Assembly: GCA_020829485.1 (NCBI GenBank)
Contig: JAIVFU010000012.1
Span: 1-45,708, forward strand
Direction: 5' to 3'
Length of the DNA stretch: 45,708 nt
Source of the DNA: Nostoc sp. CHAB 5834
Lineage (GTDB): Bacteria > Cyanobacteriota > Cyanobacteriia > Cyanobacteriales > Nostocaceae
How positions within the stretch are numbered: position 1 is the first letter of the stretch; every line of letters starts with the position of its first letter. Under the pieces are notes generated by a model. That model had not been told where the DNA came from, made no database searches, and was given only the letters and a program-made list of their open reading frames with translations. A program made the position numbers and the translations under genes. Of the stretch, positions 34,964 through 43,921 are shown in pieces.

Positions 34964-35998
34964 TCAAACAAGACTAACTGCCGCTTCTAACATTCGTATT
35001 GTCCCAAGTTCAGCATTTATCTCCACTTCTACACCGATTGGCAAGGTAAATTTATCCTTAATATGACCAATCATTGAACCATACCAAGCAGGAATACCTA
35101 ATGTCAGTATGTGTTGTTGCAAAACTTGCATTAATGTAAATGACGGTTCATCTCCAAGACTACATTTAGTGCATTGCCCAAAGATAAAGCCACCAATTTG
35201 ATTAAGTATCCCAGCAGTTTTTAACTGCGTCAGCATCCTATCTATCCGATAAACATCCTCGCCAACTTCTTCCACAAACAAAATATTTTTGTTCCAAGAA
35301 GGTAGGTAAGGTGAACCTACCATCGCTGATAAAACTGATAAGTTTCCACCCACAAGTTTACCCCTCGCCTTTCCCGATGCTATTGTCTCTATCCGCACTT
35401 CGCTAGGGTTGAGATTTTGCATAGTCACCGCTTCACCATTAAATAGGATGCGCTTGAAGTAATCCACTGTAAATTGATTCCAGGTAGACGTAGCAACTGG
35501 CCCATGAAAAGTAATCATCTGACTACGGGCATTAATGGCTAACAACAACGTCGTAATATCGCTGTAACCGATGATAATTTTCGGATGGGAACGGATTAGC
35601 GAGTAGTTGAGTAGGGGTAAAATGCGATTACAACCCCAACCACCACGCATGGGAATAATTGCTTTTATGGTGCGATCGCTAAACATCAAGTTTACATCAT
35701 CGGCGCGATCGGCATCTTTACCCGCTAAATAGCCGTAACGGTCTAAAATATGCTTCCCTAGCTTGACTTTTAACCCTAATTGTCTAATTGATTGCTGCGC
35801 TGCTTCGATGTCTTTAGCGTCAACGATACCCGCAGGGGAAATCAATCCTACGGTATCGCCAGCTTGCAGATGGGGCGGCTTGCGGCTGGTGTTTGCAGAC
35901 GGCTTACCTTGGGCGGTAAGTGCTTCTGGTATCTGGGTAGCAAAGGTAGCAAATCCACAGGTTGTGAGAAATTCCCGGCGTTTGATATTCATAAGCAT
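34964..35998 (-). CDS. LD-carboxypeptidase (S66 family) with export signal
   Basis: The protein has 344 residues from ATG 35998, or 342 from ATG 35992. The N-terminus MNIKRREFLTTCGFATFA looks like a Tat-type signal, with KRREFL near the twin-arginine consensus. The S66 fold follows: LQAGDTVGLISPAGIV, MRGGWGCNRILPLL and the nucleophile block IIGYSDITTLLLAI. Later ones are ARGKLVGGNLSVLSAMVGSP, LFVEEVGEDVYRIDRM and a His near the C-terminus (IGHIKDKFTLPIG). S66 enzymes (LdcA) cut the L,D bond of muropeptide tetrapeptides in wall recycling; MccF-type relatives give microcin resistance. The export signal favours a wall role outside the membrane, unusual for cytosolic LdcA. Confidence 0.85.
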   Translation of the reverse strand: MLMNIKRREFLTTCGFATFATQIPEALTAQGKPSANTSRKPPHLQAGDTVGLISPAGIVDAKDIEAAQQSIRQLGLKVKLGKHILDRYGYLAGKDADRADDVNLMFSDRTIKAIIPMRGGWGCNRILPLLNYSLIRSHPKIIIGYSDITTLLLAINARSQMITFHGPVATSTWNQFTVDYFKRILFNGEAVTMQNLNPSEVRIETIASGKARGKLVGGNLSVLSAMVGSPYLPSWNKNILFVEEVGEDVYRIDRMLTQLKTAGILNQIGGFIFGQCTKCSLGDEPSFTLMQVLQQHILTLGIPAWYGSMIGHIKDKFTLPIGVEVEINAELGTIRMLEAAVSLV

Positions 35999-36414
35999 TG
36001 AGTTGGGGACTAAGCAATAGGACTCTTTTCCTAATACCTAGTAACACAAGGCAGAAGTCAACCCCAACTCTTGGAGACGCTACGCGTTCGGGGAATTAAA
36101 AATTAATAATTTAAGAATTTTTCTCAATTTTAGAGCTTTTTTGAGTATTTTAGCTGATTGACAAAAAACGCTTGTTCTTAACCTCTTACCGATGGTTTCT
36201 TTCCGAGTCGGAGAGGCAGGGTTCTGCATATTAAAGGTTTGTAGTGAGGGCTTCAGCCCTACTTTAAGGGCTGAAGCCCTCACTACAAAATAATTTTGAT
36301 TCCGGTTCCCCCCTTTTTTAAGGGGAGCGACTGGCGTGGATTAGTGGGGATCAACAAGTGCTTAAAATTACAACAAATTACTTTTAAAACATCCTCTCAG
36401 TGATGGCTCTATCA
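35999..36414. other. Spacer with REP hairpin, no gene
   Basis: About 415 bases. A 67-codon minus frame (36080-36283) starts at a GTG inside the REP hairpin and has no family-like sequence, so it is not a gene. The stretch also has the perfect REP hairpin at 36238-36289 and CCCCCCTTTTTTAAGGGG at about 36308-36325. Confidence 0.5.
36238..36289. repeat. REP hairpin, perfect 23-bp stem
   Basis: TTTGTAGTGAGGGCTTCAGC and three further bases pair perfectly with 36267-36289 around a six-base loop. It is the most complete copy of the GTAGTGAGGnCT family in the window. Confidence 0.8.
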
Positions 36415-37392
36415 TTAAATGAATGAACCTTGACCATTATTAAGGAAACTTGTGGAAGAGTATACTCCTCCATTTTGCCAAACTTCAATTAAATCACTAT
36501 AACCATCTCGATTAACATCTCCAGTTAGATACTGTGTGTTATCTCTAAAAGAACCGACAAAATCTGTGACTACTCCAGTGTTAAATAAACCTTGAGTATT
36601 ATTGAACCAACTTGTGGACTTGAATACTCCTCCATCTTGCCAAACCTCAATTAAATCATCATAACCATCTCGATTAACATCTCCAGTTAGATACTGTGTG
36701 TTATCTCTAAATGTACCGACAAAATCTGTGACTACTCCAGTGTTAAATAAACCTTGACGATTATTGAACCAACTTGTGGACTTGAATACTCCTCCATCTT
36801 GCCAAACCTCAATTAAATCATCATAACCATCTCGATTAACATCTCCAGTTAGATACTGTGTATTATCTCTAAAAGAACCAACAAAATCTGTGACTACTCC
36901 AGTCTTAAAGAAACCTTGAGTATTATTGAACCAACTTGTGGACTTGAATACTCCTTCATCTTGCCAAACTTCAATTAAATCAGTAGCACCATCTCGATTA
37001 ACATCTCCAGTTACATACTGTGTGTTATCTCTAAATGTACCAACAAAATCTGTGGCTACTCCAGTCTTAAAGAAACCTTGACGATTATTGAACCAACTTG
37101 TGGACTTGAATACTTCTCCATCTTGCCAAACTTCAATTAAATCACCATAACGATCTCGATTAACATCTCCAGTTACATACTGTGTGTTATCTCTAAAGTC
37201 ACCGACAAAATCTGTGGCTACTCCAGTCTTAAATAAACCTTGACCATTATTAAGCCAACTTGTGGACTTGAATACTCCTCCATCTTGCCAAACTTCAATT
37301 AAATCAGCAGCACCATCTCGATTAACATCTTCAGTTACATACTGTGTGTTATCTCTAAAAGTACCGACAAAATCTGTGGTAATACGAACCAT
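36415..37392 (-). CDS. Six-repeat FG-GAP/VCBS-like protein
   Basis: The 325-residue protein starts at ATG 37392 and is made entirely of six 54-residue repeats: TDFVGxFRDNTQYxTGDVNR, DGYDDLIEVWQDGGVFKSTS, WFNNxQGLFxTGVV. The DVNRDGYDDL core is the calcium-binding D-x-N-x-D-G-x-x-D loop of FG-GAP/VCBS blades, so the protein may close as a six-bladed propeller. No signal peptide or membrane segment is present, which is odd for a family usually outside the cell. Repeats are almost identical in DNA as well (162-bp period), pointing to recent expansion. The function is unknown; ligand or sugar binding is typical of related folds. Confidence 0.75.
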   Translation of the reverse strand: MVRITTDFVGTFRDNTQYVTEDVNRDGAADLIEVWQDGGVFKSTSWLNNGQGLFKTGVATDFVGDFRDNTQYVTGDVNRDRYGDLIEVWQDGEVFKSTSWFNNRQGFFKTGVATDFVGTFRDNTQYVTGDVNRDGATDLIEVWQDEGVFKSTSWFNNTQGFFKTGVVTDFVGSFRDNTQYLTGDVNRDGYDDLIEVWQDGGVFKSTSWFNNRQGLFNTGVVTDFVGTFRDNTQYLTGDVNRDGYDDLIEVWQDGGVFKSTSWFNNTQGLFNTGVVTDFVGSFRDNTQYLTGDVNRDGYSDLIEVWQNGGVYSSTSFLNNGQGSFI

Positions 37393-37449
37393 AAAGTTTC
37401 TCCATGCTTTTCAAAGTATTGGTGAATACTTTATCATGAAGCTATTAAG

Positions 37450-37563
37450 TAAGTAAGTCGGTGAGAATAAATCAAACTAGATTAAGTAATGTAAAAAATC
37501 TTGAAACTATTTCGTAGTGAGAACTTTAGTCTTATTATGAGGACTAAAGTCCTCACTACAAAC
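37450..37563. repeat. REP element with 50-bp conserved leader
   Basis: The first 50 bases equal 25039-25088. After a short variable part come CGTAGTGAGAACTTTAGTCT and the inverse GGACTAAAGTCCTCACTAC, so both halves of the REP hairpin are present, unlike at 25039. Confidence 0.78.
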
Positions 37564-37737
37564 CTTGAATTATTCACGCCGCTCTACTTAGTCATTAAGC
37601 TGTTAATAAGATTTAACCAACGAGCTAAATACACTGCTAAGAGGTAAATTTTATCAATTAGAAGTATGAATGCGATCGCAGATGATCTATGCTAATTAAG
37701 GTTTTACAGGAACTAGACGCAAATAATTAGAACATAG

Positions 37738-37774
37738 TTTTCGGTGTGTTACGGCTTCCATAACACACCGAAAA
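37738..37774. terminator. 14-bp perfect hairpin (TTTTCGGTGTGTTA)
   Basis: TTTTCGGTGTGTTA and TAACACACCGAAAA pair perfectly around a nine-base loop. It lies in open spacer and has the form of the GTGTGTTACG-type palindromes common in this group; a terminator role is only possible. Confidence 0.45.
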
Positions 37775-37876
37775 TATAAATTAAAATAAATAGATAAGTG
37801 CAAAGTTCTCTCCTGTCTGGAAATAACTTTGCTAGACATCAAATGGGTAATGCAACAATACGGCTAGGATTAGGCT

Positions 37877-38110
37877 TTGCAGGTTGAGTCTGGCTTGTAC
37901 CATTCTCAAAGCGAGGTGATTCGGGAGGGGTTGCGTCTTTTGAAACGCTTTAACGACCATTCCGAGGAATATAAATTGTGGCTCAATGAGCAAATTGCTA
38001 TCGGTCTTTCGGAGCTTGATAATGCACAAGGTCTTCCCCAAGAAGGTGCGCGAGAGAGCATCCGCAACAAGGCGCGACAATTGATCAAAAAATCGCTGAT
38101 ATGCGTCTAA
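37877..38110 (+). pseudogene. ParD-like antitoxin, N-terminally truncated
   Basis: The frame contains QVESGLYHSQSEVIREGLRL and EQIAIGLSELDNAQGLPQE, the ribbon-helix-helix and C-terminal parts of ParD/CopG-type antitoxins. The usual first 15-17 residues (the beta strand that reads DNA) are missing and only a TTG at 37877 is available as start. The last residues (LICV and stop) come from the 41-bp repeat unit at 38095. No ParE toxin follows. Likely inactive. Confidence 0.68.
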
Positions 38111-38190
38111 ATTATATAAACATTCTTTATAATCGTCATCAGTCATCAGTCATCAGTCATCAGTCATCAGTCATCAGTCATCAGTCATCA
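38095..38190. repeat. Composite repeat: 41-bp unit plus eight GTCATCA heptamers
   Basis: The 41-bp unit (38095-38135, starting GCTGATATGCGTCTAAATT) is followed without gap by eight perfect GTCATCA heptamers (38135-38190). Confidence 0.8.
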
Positions 38191-38252
38191 AATAAAAATC
38201 ATCACATGCAACAATGCAACGCCAATATCCAACATCCAAAATCCGAAGCCGA

Positions 38253-39962
38253 TTATGGTGTTGGGAAGTTTTTTTTTGCGGGTTTGGCTCCTTTAATATC
38301 CAGCAATTGTGTTAACTCGGCTGTATTTAATGATTTGACGAGACTCAAACCAAGAGACTTACTAGAAATGCTTTGAGTGTAGGCGGCGTTAAGGTAGGGC
38401 TTGTATTGCGGTCTTCCTACAATGTATGTTTGGAAGAAAGGTAAACTTAAAACATTCATGTAACGACGCGCTTGAGAAGCATCGCCAATCATATCGGCAG
38501 GTAATGCTACTTGTTGATTTGCGGGGTTGCCATTGCCAATAGTGGAAAAGTGAGTGCCACCTACAAGCATGACGAGATACTTTTGTGAATTCGCCAACCA
38601 GGAGAAAGGTAAAATTTGTTCGGATAAAGCTGGTGCAACTGTATCATCACTACTGCTGACAATCATCACTGGAGTTTTGATTTGACTTAAGCCAGCTTTG
38701 CCAAAAATAGAACTAGTAATGGGATTAACTGCGATCGCAGCTTTCACTCTCTCATCCCGTAGGTTATAATCTTTGCCAGATTTGCTGATGCTCAATTCTA
38801 AAGCGCGACACTGGAGCATTAAAGACATATTCCAGGTATTTTGCAGTGCTGCTGGTTGACAGTCTTGTTTTAGCTGCTCAAAGCTGATTTTAGCGCCTGC
38901 TAGGGCTAAGGCTGTGTAGCCTCCCAAAGATTGACCAAATACTCCGACTTGTTGCAGATTTAACCGACCTTTAAACCGTGAATCAGATTGATTACCTTTT
39001 TCCAATTGATTCAATATATATGTTACATCCATTGGTCGGTCTTGAAATTCACCTGGTTCTGCTATTTCATTGACGCGTCCTTTTAACAGAGAACGCAATT
39101 GTTTAGCATCACTACCAGGATGATTGGGAACGATGACGGCAAATCCGTAAGAAGCTAGGTGCGTAGCTAAATATTGAAAGTTGCTGCTATCTAAACCCAA
39201 CCCGTGAGAAATTACAATTACAGGTGCGGTATTCTGAACATTGGGAATGTAAACATCAGTTAATAAAAGCCGATTGCGTGTTGAGTCGAAAAACTTTTGG
39301 GTGTATTTGTGCGACTTAAACTTTCCCGGAACCTTTAAATCGGGTAATTGCGATAAATTTGGTTGTTTGATGGTAGCAGCTTCTATTTTAGACTCTTGCG
39401 AAACTGCTGCGATCGCTCGATGGGTTTGGTTAACAAGTTTCTCTAATTCCGTAGCTATTTCCAAAGTCTGCGCTATGTCAAGGCGAATGCTGCTGCTGGG
39501 ATACTTACGCAACACATTCAAAAGTGTCAAGCCTTCCGATTCACCAGAGGCTAAAATTAGCGCCGAACGCAAAGCACCAAATCCTGGTTCTGGGTGACTG
39601 GTTTTGATAATTTGCGCCAACCGATGCAGCAACAACTCTCCTTGGGGTGTGTAGAGAAGTTGCGAAACTACTACCGGACTAACTTTCACGCGATTAAGTA
39701 AAATCCGCCGCAATTCTTGAAGCTGTTGTAGAGGCAGATATTGCTGATACGCTGCCAAATCTTCGTTAATTACACCTGTTTTGGCGTACTTTTCTAAAGT
39801 AGTGACTGAAATGGAAAGCTCTAAAGCTGAATAAGATGCATAAATCCGCTCTGCTGCCAAGACAGAATTGCTAATTCCAAATGTTGGCAGCATCATTGAA
39901 AGAACCAGCAATAGGAAATTTTTTCTCAGGGTGCTGGCCCAATTACCAAACAAACTATTCAT
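38253..39962 (-). CDS. DUF1400 domain-containing alpha/beta hydrolase
   Basis: The 569-residue protein starts at ATG 39962. A signal-like segment (LRKNFLLLVLSMMLPTFG, ending VLAAER) suggests export. Residues about 36-160 form a DUF1400-type domain (ERIYASYSALELSISVTTLE, VSQLLYTPQGELLLHRL), which in cyanobacteria precedes esterase/lipase domains. The hydrolase region (about 215-530) has VIVISHGLGLDSSNFQYLA (oxyanion loop), the nucleophile elbow VGVFGQSLGGYTALALAG, the acid region MIVSSSDDTVAPAL and a late His in LVGGTHFSTIG. It resembles PAF-acetylhydrolase-like esterases. Substrate unknown, probably a lipid or ester in the periplasm. A nine-T (plus-strand) run sits six codons before the stop. 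Confidence 0.85.
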   Translation of the reverse strand: MNSLFGNWASTLRKNFLLLVLSMMLPTFGISNSVLAAERIYASYSALELSISVTTLEKYAKTGVINEDLAAYQQYLPLQQLQELRRILLNRVKVSPVVVSQLLYTPQGELLLHRLAQIIKTSHPEPGFGALRSALILASGESEGLTLLNVLRKYPSSSIRLDIAQTLEIATELEKLVNQTHRAIAAVSQESKIEAATIKQPNLSQLPDLKVPGKFKSHKYTQKFFDSTRNRLLLTDVYIPNVQNTAPVIVISHGLGLDSSNFQYLATHLASYGFAVIVPNHPGSDAKQLRSLLKGRVNEIAEPGEFQDRPMDVTYILNQLEKGNQSDSRFKGRLNLQQVGVFGQSLGGYTALALAGAKISFEQLKQDCQPAALQNTWNMSLMLQCRALELSISKSGKDYNLRDERVKAAIAVNPITSSIFGKAGLSQIKTPVMIVSSSDDTVAPALSEQILPFSWLANSQKYLVMLVGGTHFSTIGNGNPANQQVALPADMIGDASQARRYMNVLSLPFFQTYIVGRPQYKPYLNAAYTQSISSKSLGLSLVKSLNTAELTQLLDIKGAKPAKKNFPTP

Positions 39963-40365
39963 CGCTCAACTGTTTCGGTAGTCTGGTTTTATCAGGTGTT
40001 GGCTTTGGTAGTTATTCGGGCACCCTGTTTGGTTTACTTAAAGTTATTAGCCTGGGTTTTTTCAAAACAGAATTTAGGAGTCAGGAGTTGGAATTCTCTA
40101 GTAATTAATTCTGACTCCTGAATTCTGATTTCTGCATTCTTCTTCAAGAATTTTCTCTTGGCTATCAAGTCAATAATCAGATCCTACAGAGTCACACAGA
40201 TGGGTAAAGTATCCATCTTATAAGAGGCTGATCCCGTAGTTTGCCTTCACTAGTAAATCATAACAAATAAAAAATGCTCTGCCTCAGTATTTATGTTGTA
40301 GCTTTGAAGATGGCACGAATTTACTAGATGAAAAACCCAGGTAAAAATCCTGAAAGGTATTTTTA
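39963..40365. other. Spacer with inverted GGAGTCA repeats
   Basis: About 400 bases. GGAGTCAGGAGTTGGAATTC (40078-40097) is followed by its approximate complement (TTCTGACTCCTGAATTCTG, 40109-40127), another degenerate STRR hairpin. No open frame in the rest looks real. Confidence 0.5.
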
Positions 40366-41289
40366 TTAATTAGTTTTTCCCAAGGCGATCGCTACTGAAC
40401 CTATGACTACTAAACCCGCTCCAAATATTGCTATAAAACTAAAGTTTTCTGATGGTATCAAATTAGGTGCAATAACTGATACAACTGCAACTGATATTAA
40501 TGTCACAATGGGAGCTAAAGCTATTACTGCACTCACTCGTGATGCTTCCCAATGTTCTAATGATTCGGCAAAAGCACCGTAAGCAATTAAAGTATTCAAA
40601 GCACAAAAAATCAACATTCCTAAATGAAACCTATCAAGTATAAAAAGTGATTGTATTCTTGCTAGAGGAGTGAATAATAAAGCACAGCCCCCATAAATAA
40701 TCAGCATGATGCTAGCGGAAGATAAAGATTGTAATAACTGCTTTTGTGCCAAAGCATAAATAGCCCATGCCGTTGCTCCTAGCGCAATCAAGCCACTACC
40801 TAGTATGTATGTGCCATGTGCTGTAATTAAACTTGTTAGTTGTTCTCGAAAAAATAAAAGATAACCGCAAATCATTACACTGACACCAATCCATTGATAT
40901 AGCCGATAACGTTCTTTAAAAATCACTAACCCTCCAAAACCTAATAAAAGGGTAGATAATTGAATCAGAACTTCAGCGTTAGCAGGCGATGTTAGTGCTA
41001 AACCTTGCATGAAGAGAAAGTAATTAATCCCTAAGAATAGGGTAGCGATCGCTAATAATTTCCAAGAAGCAGAACGCAGTTGTTCTAACTTTGGTAATTT
41101 ACCGCGTATTCCTAAATACACACCAAGCAGTAAAAATGATACCAAAAACCGAAACCAAATAACGGTATAGACATCAAGTACTTGCAGAGTTACCGCCAGA
41201 GCAATAGGTAAAATTCCCCACAATAAGACCGTCAATAGCGATAACGCTAGCCCTAAGCGCCAGCGACCAGAACTTTGATGTAGTGACAT
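40366..41289 (-). CDS. EamA/DMT family transporter
   Basis: The 307-residue protein starts at ATG 41289. About ten hydrophobic helices fall into two similar halves, typical of the drug/metabolite transporter superfamily (EamA). Family-like blocks are LLTVLLWGILPIALAVTL in helix 1, LTSPANAEVLIQLSTLLLG and the second-half start SGLIALGATAWAIYALAQK. It should export a small metabolite or amino acid across the cytoplasmic membrane; the substrate cannot be inferred. No operon partner; the peroxidase gene starts divergently 257 bases away. Confidence 0.87.
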   Translation of the reverse strand: MSLHQSSGRWRLGLALSLLTVLLWGILPIALAVTLQVLDVYTVIWFRFLVSFLLLGVYLGIRGKLPKLEQLRSASWKLLAIATLFLGINYFLFMQGLALTSPANAEVLIQLSTLLLGFGGLVIFKERYRLYQWIGVSVMICGYLLFFREQLTSLITAHGTYILGSGLIALGATAWAIYALAQKQLLQSLSSASIMLIIYGGCALLFTPLARIQSLFILDRFHLGMLIFCALNTLIAYGAFAESLEHWEASRVSAVIALAPIVTLISVAVVSVIAPNLIPSENFSFIAIFGAGLVVIGSVAIALGKTN

Positions 41290-41546
41290 TCAAATATTTT
41301 ACCCAAAGTAGGCTGATGATAAATTAAAACGTATCGAATTTGTCTACCTAAATTTTATCAAGCTTTTCTAGATAAAGCATGTTAATAGCCTGCTAAATGC
41401 AAGTTAAATGTAGAATACCTTACCTACCTAACTGAATTTATTTATAGTCTGATAGCGTTTTTTGCTCACATAAAATTTGTAAATTGTCTAATTACTTTAT
41501 ATGAATATTACATTTGTAATTTGATTCCAGATGTATAATTTTTTAG

Positions 41547-42767
41547 GTGTTAAGTTACTACAAAAAATCTATGGGGATCATACCCATAATAAGCTTAGTA
41601 GTCTTTATTACTGGCTTATCAATTTACTTGCTACTGACCTCAAGAGGTCGGTTTTTGCTCAAATCTTTGGTGACAAAAATAAAACGCCAAGGGTGGAAAT
41701 TCAGGAATGTTTTGCTTAATTACCTGAGATCAAGATTTTCAAAGACTATAACAATTGCTGCCATTATTCTGGCAGCAGTAATAGCTGGAAATACCGTATC
41801 GGCACAGGTTACGCCGCCACCTCTAACTTCGCTCAAGAGCGTATCGGTTCCAGAGCCTAACAATCTAGGAGACTTTGTAAAAGACAAAGTAGCTGCAATC
41901 AAGTTAGGAAAGGCTCTTTTCTGGGATATGCAAGTTGGGAGCGACGGAAAGACCTCCTGTGCTAGTTGTCACTTCCATGCTGGAGCCGACAATAGATCCA
42001 AAAATCAGATTTCTCCTGGGCTTTTGCGGATTAACGCTGATGGTACAGTGAATCCGGATACAGTTTTCAATGTAGGTGGTGGGCCAAACTACCAGCTTAA
42101 ACCAGGAGATTTTCCCTTCCACAAGCTGTCAAACCCGAATGATCCTAAAACCGTTGTATCTGACCGAAATGATGTCAGTTCCTCTCAGGGCGTCTTCAAT
42201 GCTAAGTTTGTTGATGTTAAACCTGGTAGCGCGGAAGACGAAGTAAAAACCGAGCTAGATCCGGTGTTTAACGTGGGAGGTACGAATGTGCGCCGCGTCC
42301 AGCCGCGTAACACCCCAACGGTGATTAATGCTGCATTCAACTTCCGCAACTTTTGGGATGGAAGGGCAGAGAATATCTTTAATGGGGTGAATCCCTTCGG
42401 TTTGAGAGATCCTAACGCCTCTGTGGTGAAAGCAGAAAAGCCAAATCAACTCAAATTTGTCAAAATCAGACTGAATAATTCGTCTTTGGCTTCTCAGGCG
42501 CTAGGGCCGCCACTGAGTTCCTTCGAGTTGTCGGCTGATGGTCGCACTTTTCAAGAAATTGGTGATAAGTTCGGGCGAATTGACAACAAAAAATCTCTCA
42601 GCAAACTGCCGTTAGATAATCTAGATAATCTTGCTGATAATCTAGTTGGCCCGCTACTCAATTCTGTTGACGAACTTACTGGTAATTTGGCGCAAATTGG
42701 CAATAGTAAATCTATCAGCACACTACTGCAAAATGTTCTGTCAATTAGAGGTACAAAGCTCCCCTGA
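41547..42767 (+). CDS. Di-haem cytochrome c peroxidase, N-terminal part before an in-frame TGA
   Basis: The frame starts at GTG 41547, or ATG 41571, and gives 406 residues. A hydrophobic stretch (about 11-30) and a second, signal-like one (about 67-85, AAIILAAVIAGNTVSAQ) lead to an exported domain with the first haem site CASCH (138-142) in KTSCASCHFHAGADNR. Further family blocks are RRVQPRNTPTVINAAFNFRN and FWDGRAENIFNGVNPFGL. The second haem site lies beyond the TGA, in the same frame. The intact protein (about 768 residues) would be a periplasmic MauG/CcpA-type peroxidase with a large insertion. The truncated part alone should not have peroxidase activity. Confidence 0.8.
   Translation: MLSYYKKSMGIIPIISLVVFITGLSIYLLLTSRGRFLLKSLVTKIKRQGWKFRNVLLNYLRSRFSKTITIAAIILAAVIAGNTVSAQVTPPPLTSLKSVSVPEPNNLGDFVKDKVAAIKLGKALFWDMQVGSDGKTSCASCHFHAGADNRSKNQISPGLLRINADGTVNPDTVFNVGGGPNYQLKPGDFPFHKLSNPNDPKTVVSDRNDVSSSQGVFNAKFVDVKPGSAEDEVKTELDPVFNVGGTNVRRVQPRNTPTVINAAFNFRNFWDGRAENIFNGVNPFGLRDPNASVVKAEKPNQLKFVKIRLNNSSLASQALGPPLSSFELSADGRTFQEIGDKFGRIDNKKSLSKLPLDNLDNLADNLVGPLLNSVDELTGNLAQIGNSKSISTLLQNVLSIRGTKLP
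42765..42767 (+). other. In-frame TGA interrupting the peroxidase gene
   Basis: The reading frame runs CTC CCC TGA GTC CTG GGG and stays open for 16 more codons to GTG 42816 and on to the end of the second part, with no shift of frame. A Trp (TGG) or Arg (CGA) codon is the likely original. Confidence 0.8.
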
Positions 42768-42815
42768 GTCCTGGGGCAAAAGTTATCTCGCCTCAGACCG
42801 CTAGGCAAACAGGTT

Positions 42816-43853
42816 GTGCATCCACAAGACAGCGTTTTAGGTGCAGACAGTAGATCGCCTCAGCCTGGGCTGAAGGATAAAACCTACGATCAGCTAATTA
42901 AAGATGCCTTTAAGCCGGAGTGGTGGAAGTCTAATCGACTCATTCAAGTTGATGCTGAAGGTAGACGGACTTTTGTCAACAGCGCTGATAACTCTTCTAA
43001 AACCGATGAGTACACGCTGTCGGAGTATAACTTCTCGCTGTTCTTTGGGCTTGCAATTCAGTTGTACGAGTCTACACTCATTGCCAACGATACACCCTTC
43101 GATCGCTTCTTGGCAGGAAACACCACAGCCCTAACCCCTCAGCAGCAACTAGGTAAAAACCTGTTTCAGGGCAAGGCTCTGTGTATTGGTTGCCATGCTG
43201 GATCAGAATTAACAGCTGCTTCAGTGAGCAGCGTGGCTAAAGACGGACGAATCAAACGTGCGCCGTTCGGTGCAAAATCCCCTGAAGACAACGGCTTCTT
43301 CAATATCGGCGTTAGACCTGTTACGGACGACCCCGGTTTAGGTGCTAATGACGGTTTGCAGGGTAATAATCCGCTTTCAGAGGCACGATTGGCTCAGTTG
43401 GGTAAATTTCAGCTTCTCCTGGGCGAAAACCCCCCCACCCTGACTCCACCGTTGAATTCTAGTGAAAAAGTGATTGCAGACGGAGCTTTCAAAGCGCCTG
43501 GACTTCGCAATGTAGAACTCACTGCCCCCTACTTCCACAATGGAGGTCAAGCGACTTTAGAGCAAGTGATTGATTTTTACAATCGAGGTGGTGACTTTGG
43601 CGCTCTTCCCCCACTGAATCTGTCACCAGAAGAAAAACAGCAATTGGTCGCCTTTTTAAAGGGACTGACTGATGAGCGAGTTCTCAAAGAGAAAGCACCT
43701 TTTGACCACCCGCAACTGTTTGTTCCTAATGGACATCCGGGTAACTCTACCTCTGTTACCAATGACGGTACTGGCAAAGCTACAGATAGCTTACTGGAAA
43801 TTCCTGCTGTTGGTAGGAATGGCGGTAGTGCTATACAAAATTTCTTGGAGTAA
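42816..43853 (+). CDS. Di-haem cytochrome c peroxidase, C-terminal part after the in-frame TGA
   Basis: The frame continues in phase with the N-terminal part; GTG 42816 is the first possible start, though coding sequence extends back to 42768 (VLGQKLSRLRPLGKQV). It holds the second haem site CIGCH (123-127) in KALCIGCHAGSEL, the block LSEYNFSLFFGLAIQLYEST and the distal-end motif APGLRNVELTAPYFHNGGQA typical of bacterial di-haem peroxidases, then FYNRGGDFG. Without the upstream part it lacks an export signal and the first haem, so alone it should be non-functional. A hairpin at 43887 follows the stop. Confidence 0.8.
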   Translation: MHPQDSVLGADSRSPQPGLKDKTYDQLIKDAFKPEWWKSNRLIQVDAEGRRTFVNSADNSSKTDEYTLSEYNFSLFFGLAIQLYESTLIANDTPFDRFLAGNTTALTPQQQLGKNLFQGKALCIGCHAGSELTAASVSSVAKDGRIKRAPFGAKSPEDNGFFNIGVRPVTDDPGLGANDGLQGNNPLSEARLAQLGKFQLLLGENPPTLTPPLNSSEKVIADGAFKAPGLRNVELTAPYFHNGGQATLEQVIDFYNRGGDFGALPPLNLSPEEKQQLVAFLKGLTDERVLKEKAPFDHPQLFVPNGHPGNSTSVTNDGTGKATDSLLEIPAVGRNGGSAIQNFLE

Positions 43854-43886
43854 TAACATTTCACGAAATACCTGATACCGATAGAT

Positions 43887-43918
43887 ATGTAGGGGCGTAC
43901 AGATGTATGCCCCTACAT
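43887..43918. terminator. Bidirectional hairpin (ATGTAGGGGC...GCCCCTACAT)
   Basis: ATGTAGGGGCGTAC and GTATGCCCCTACAT pair at 13 of 14 positions around a four-base loop between two convergent stop codons. It is a repeat of the TGTAGGGGC type and probably ends transcription from both genes. Confidence 0.6.
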
Positions 43919-43921
43919 TTA

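Larger units (their letters stand above)
37393..37876. other. Repeat-bearing spacer before the ParD fragment
   Basis: About 480 bases containing the leader-plus-REP element (37450-37563) and a hairpin (37738-37774). The rest is A/T-rich without a gene. Confidence 0.5.

Noticed and set aside
36080..36283. 67-codon minus frame starting in the REP hairpin
   Set aside because: Start codon is inside a perfect palindrome and the peptide resembles no family; low-complexity Lys/Leu-rich end. Likely a by-product of the repeat.
37832..38146. 104-codon minus frame opposite the ParD fragment
   Set aside because: It is the antisense of a recognisable ParD-like sequence and starts in GTCATCA heptamers.
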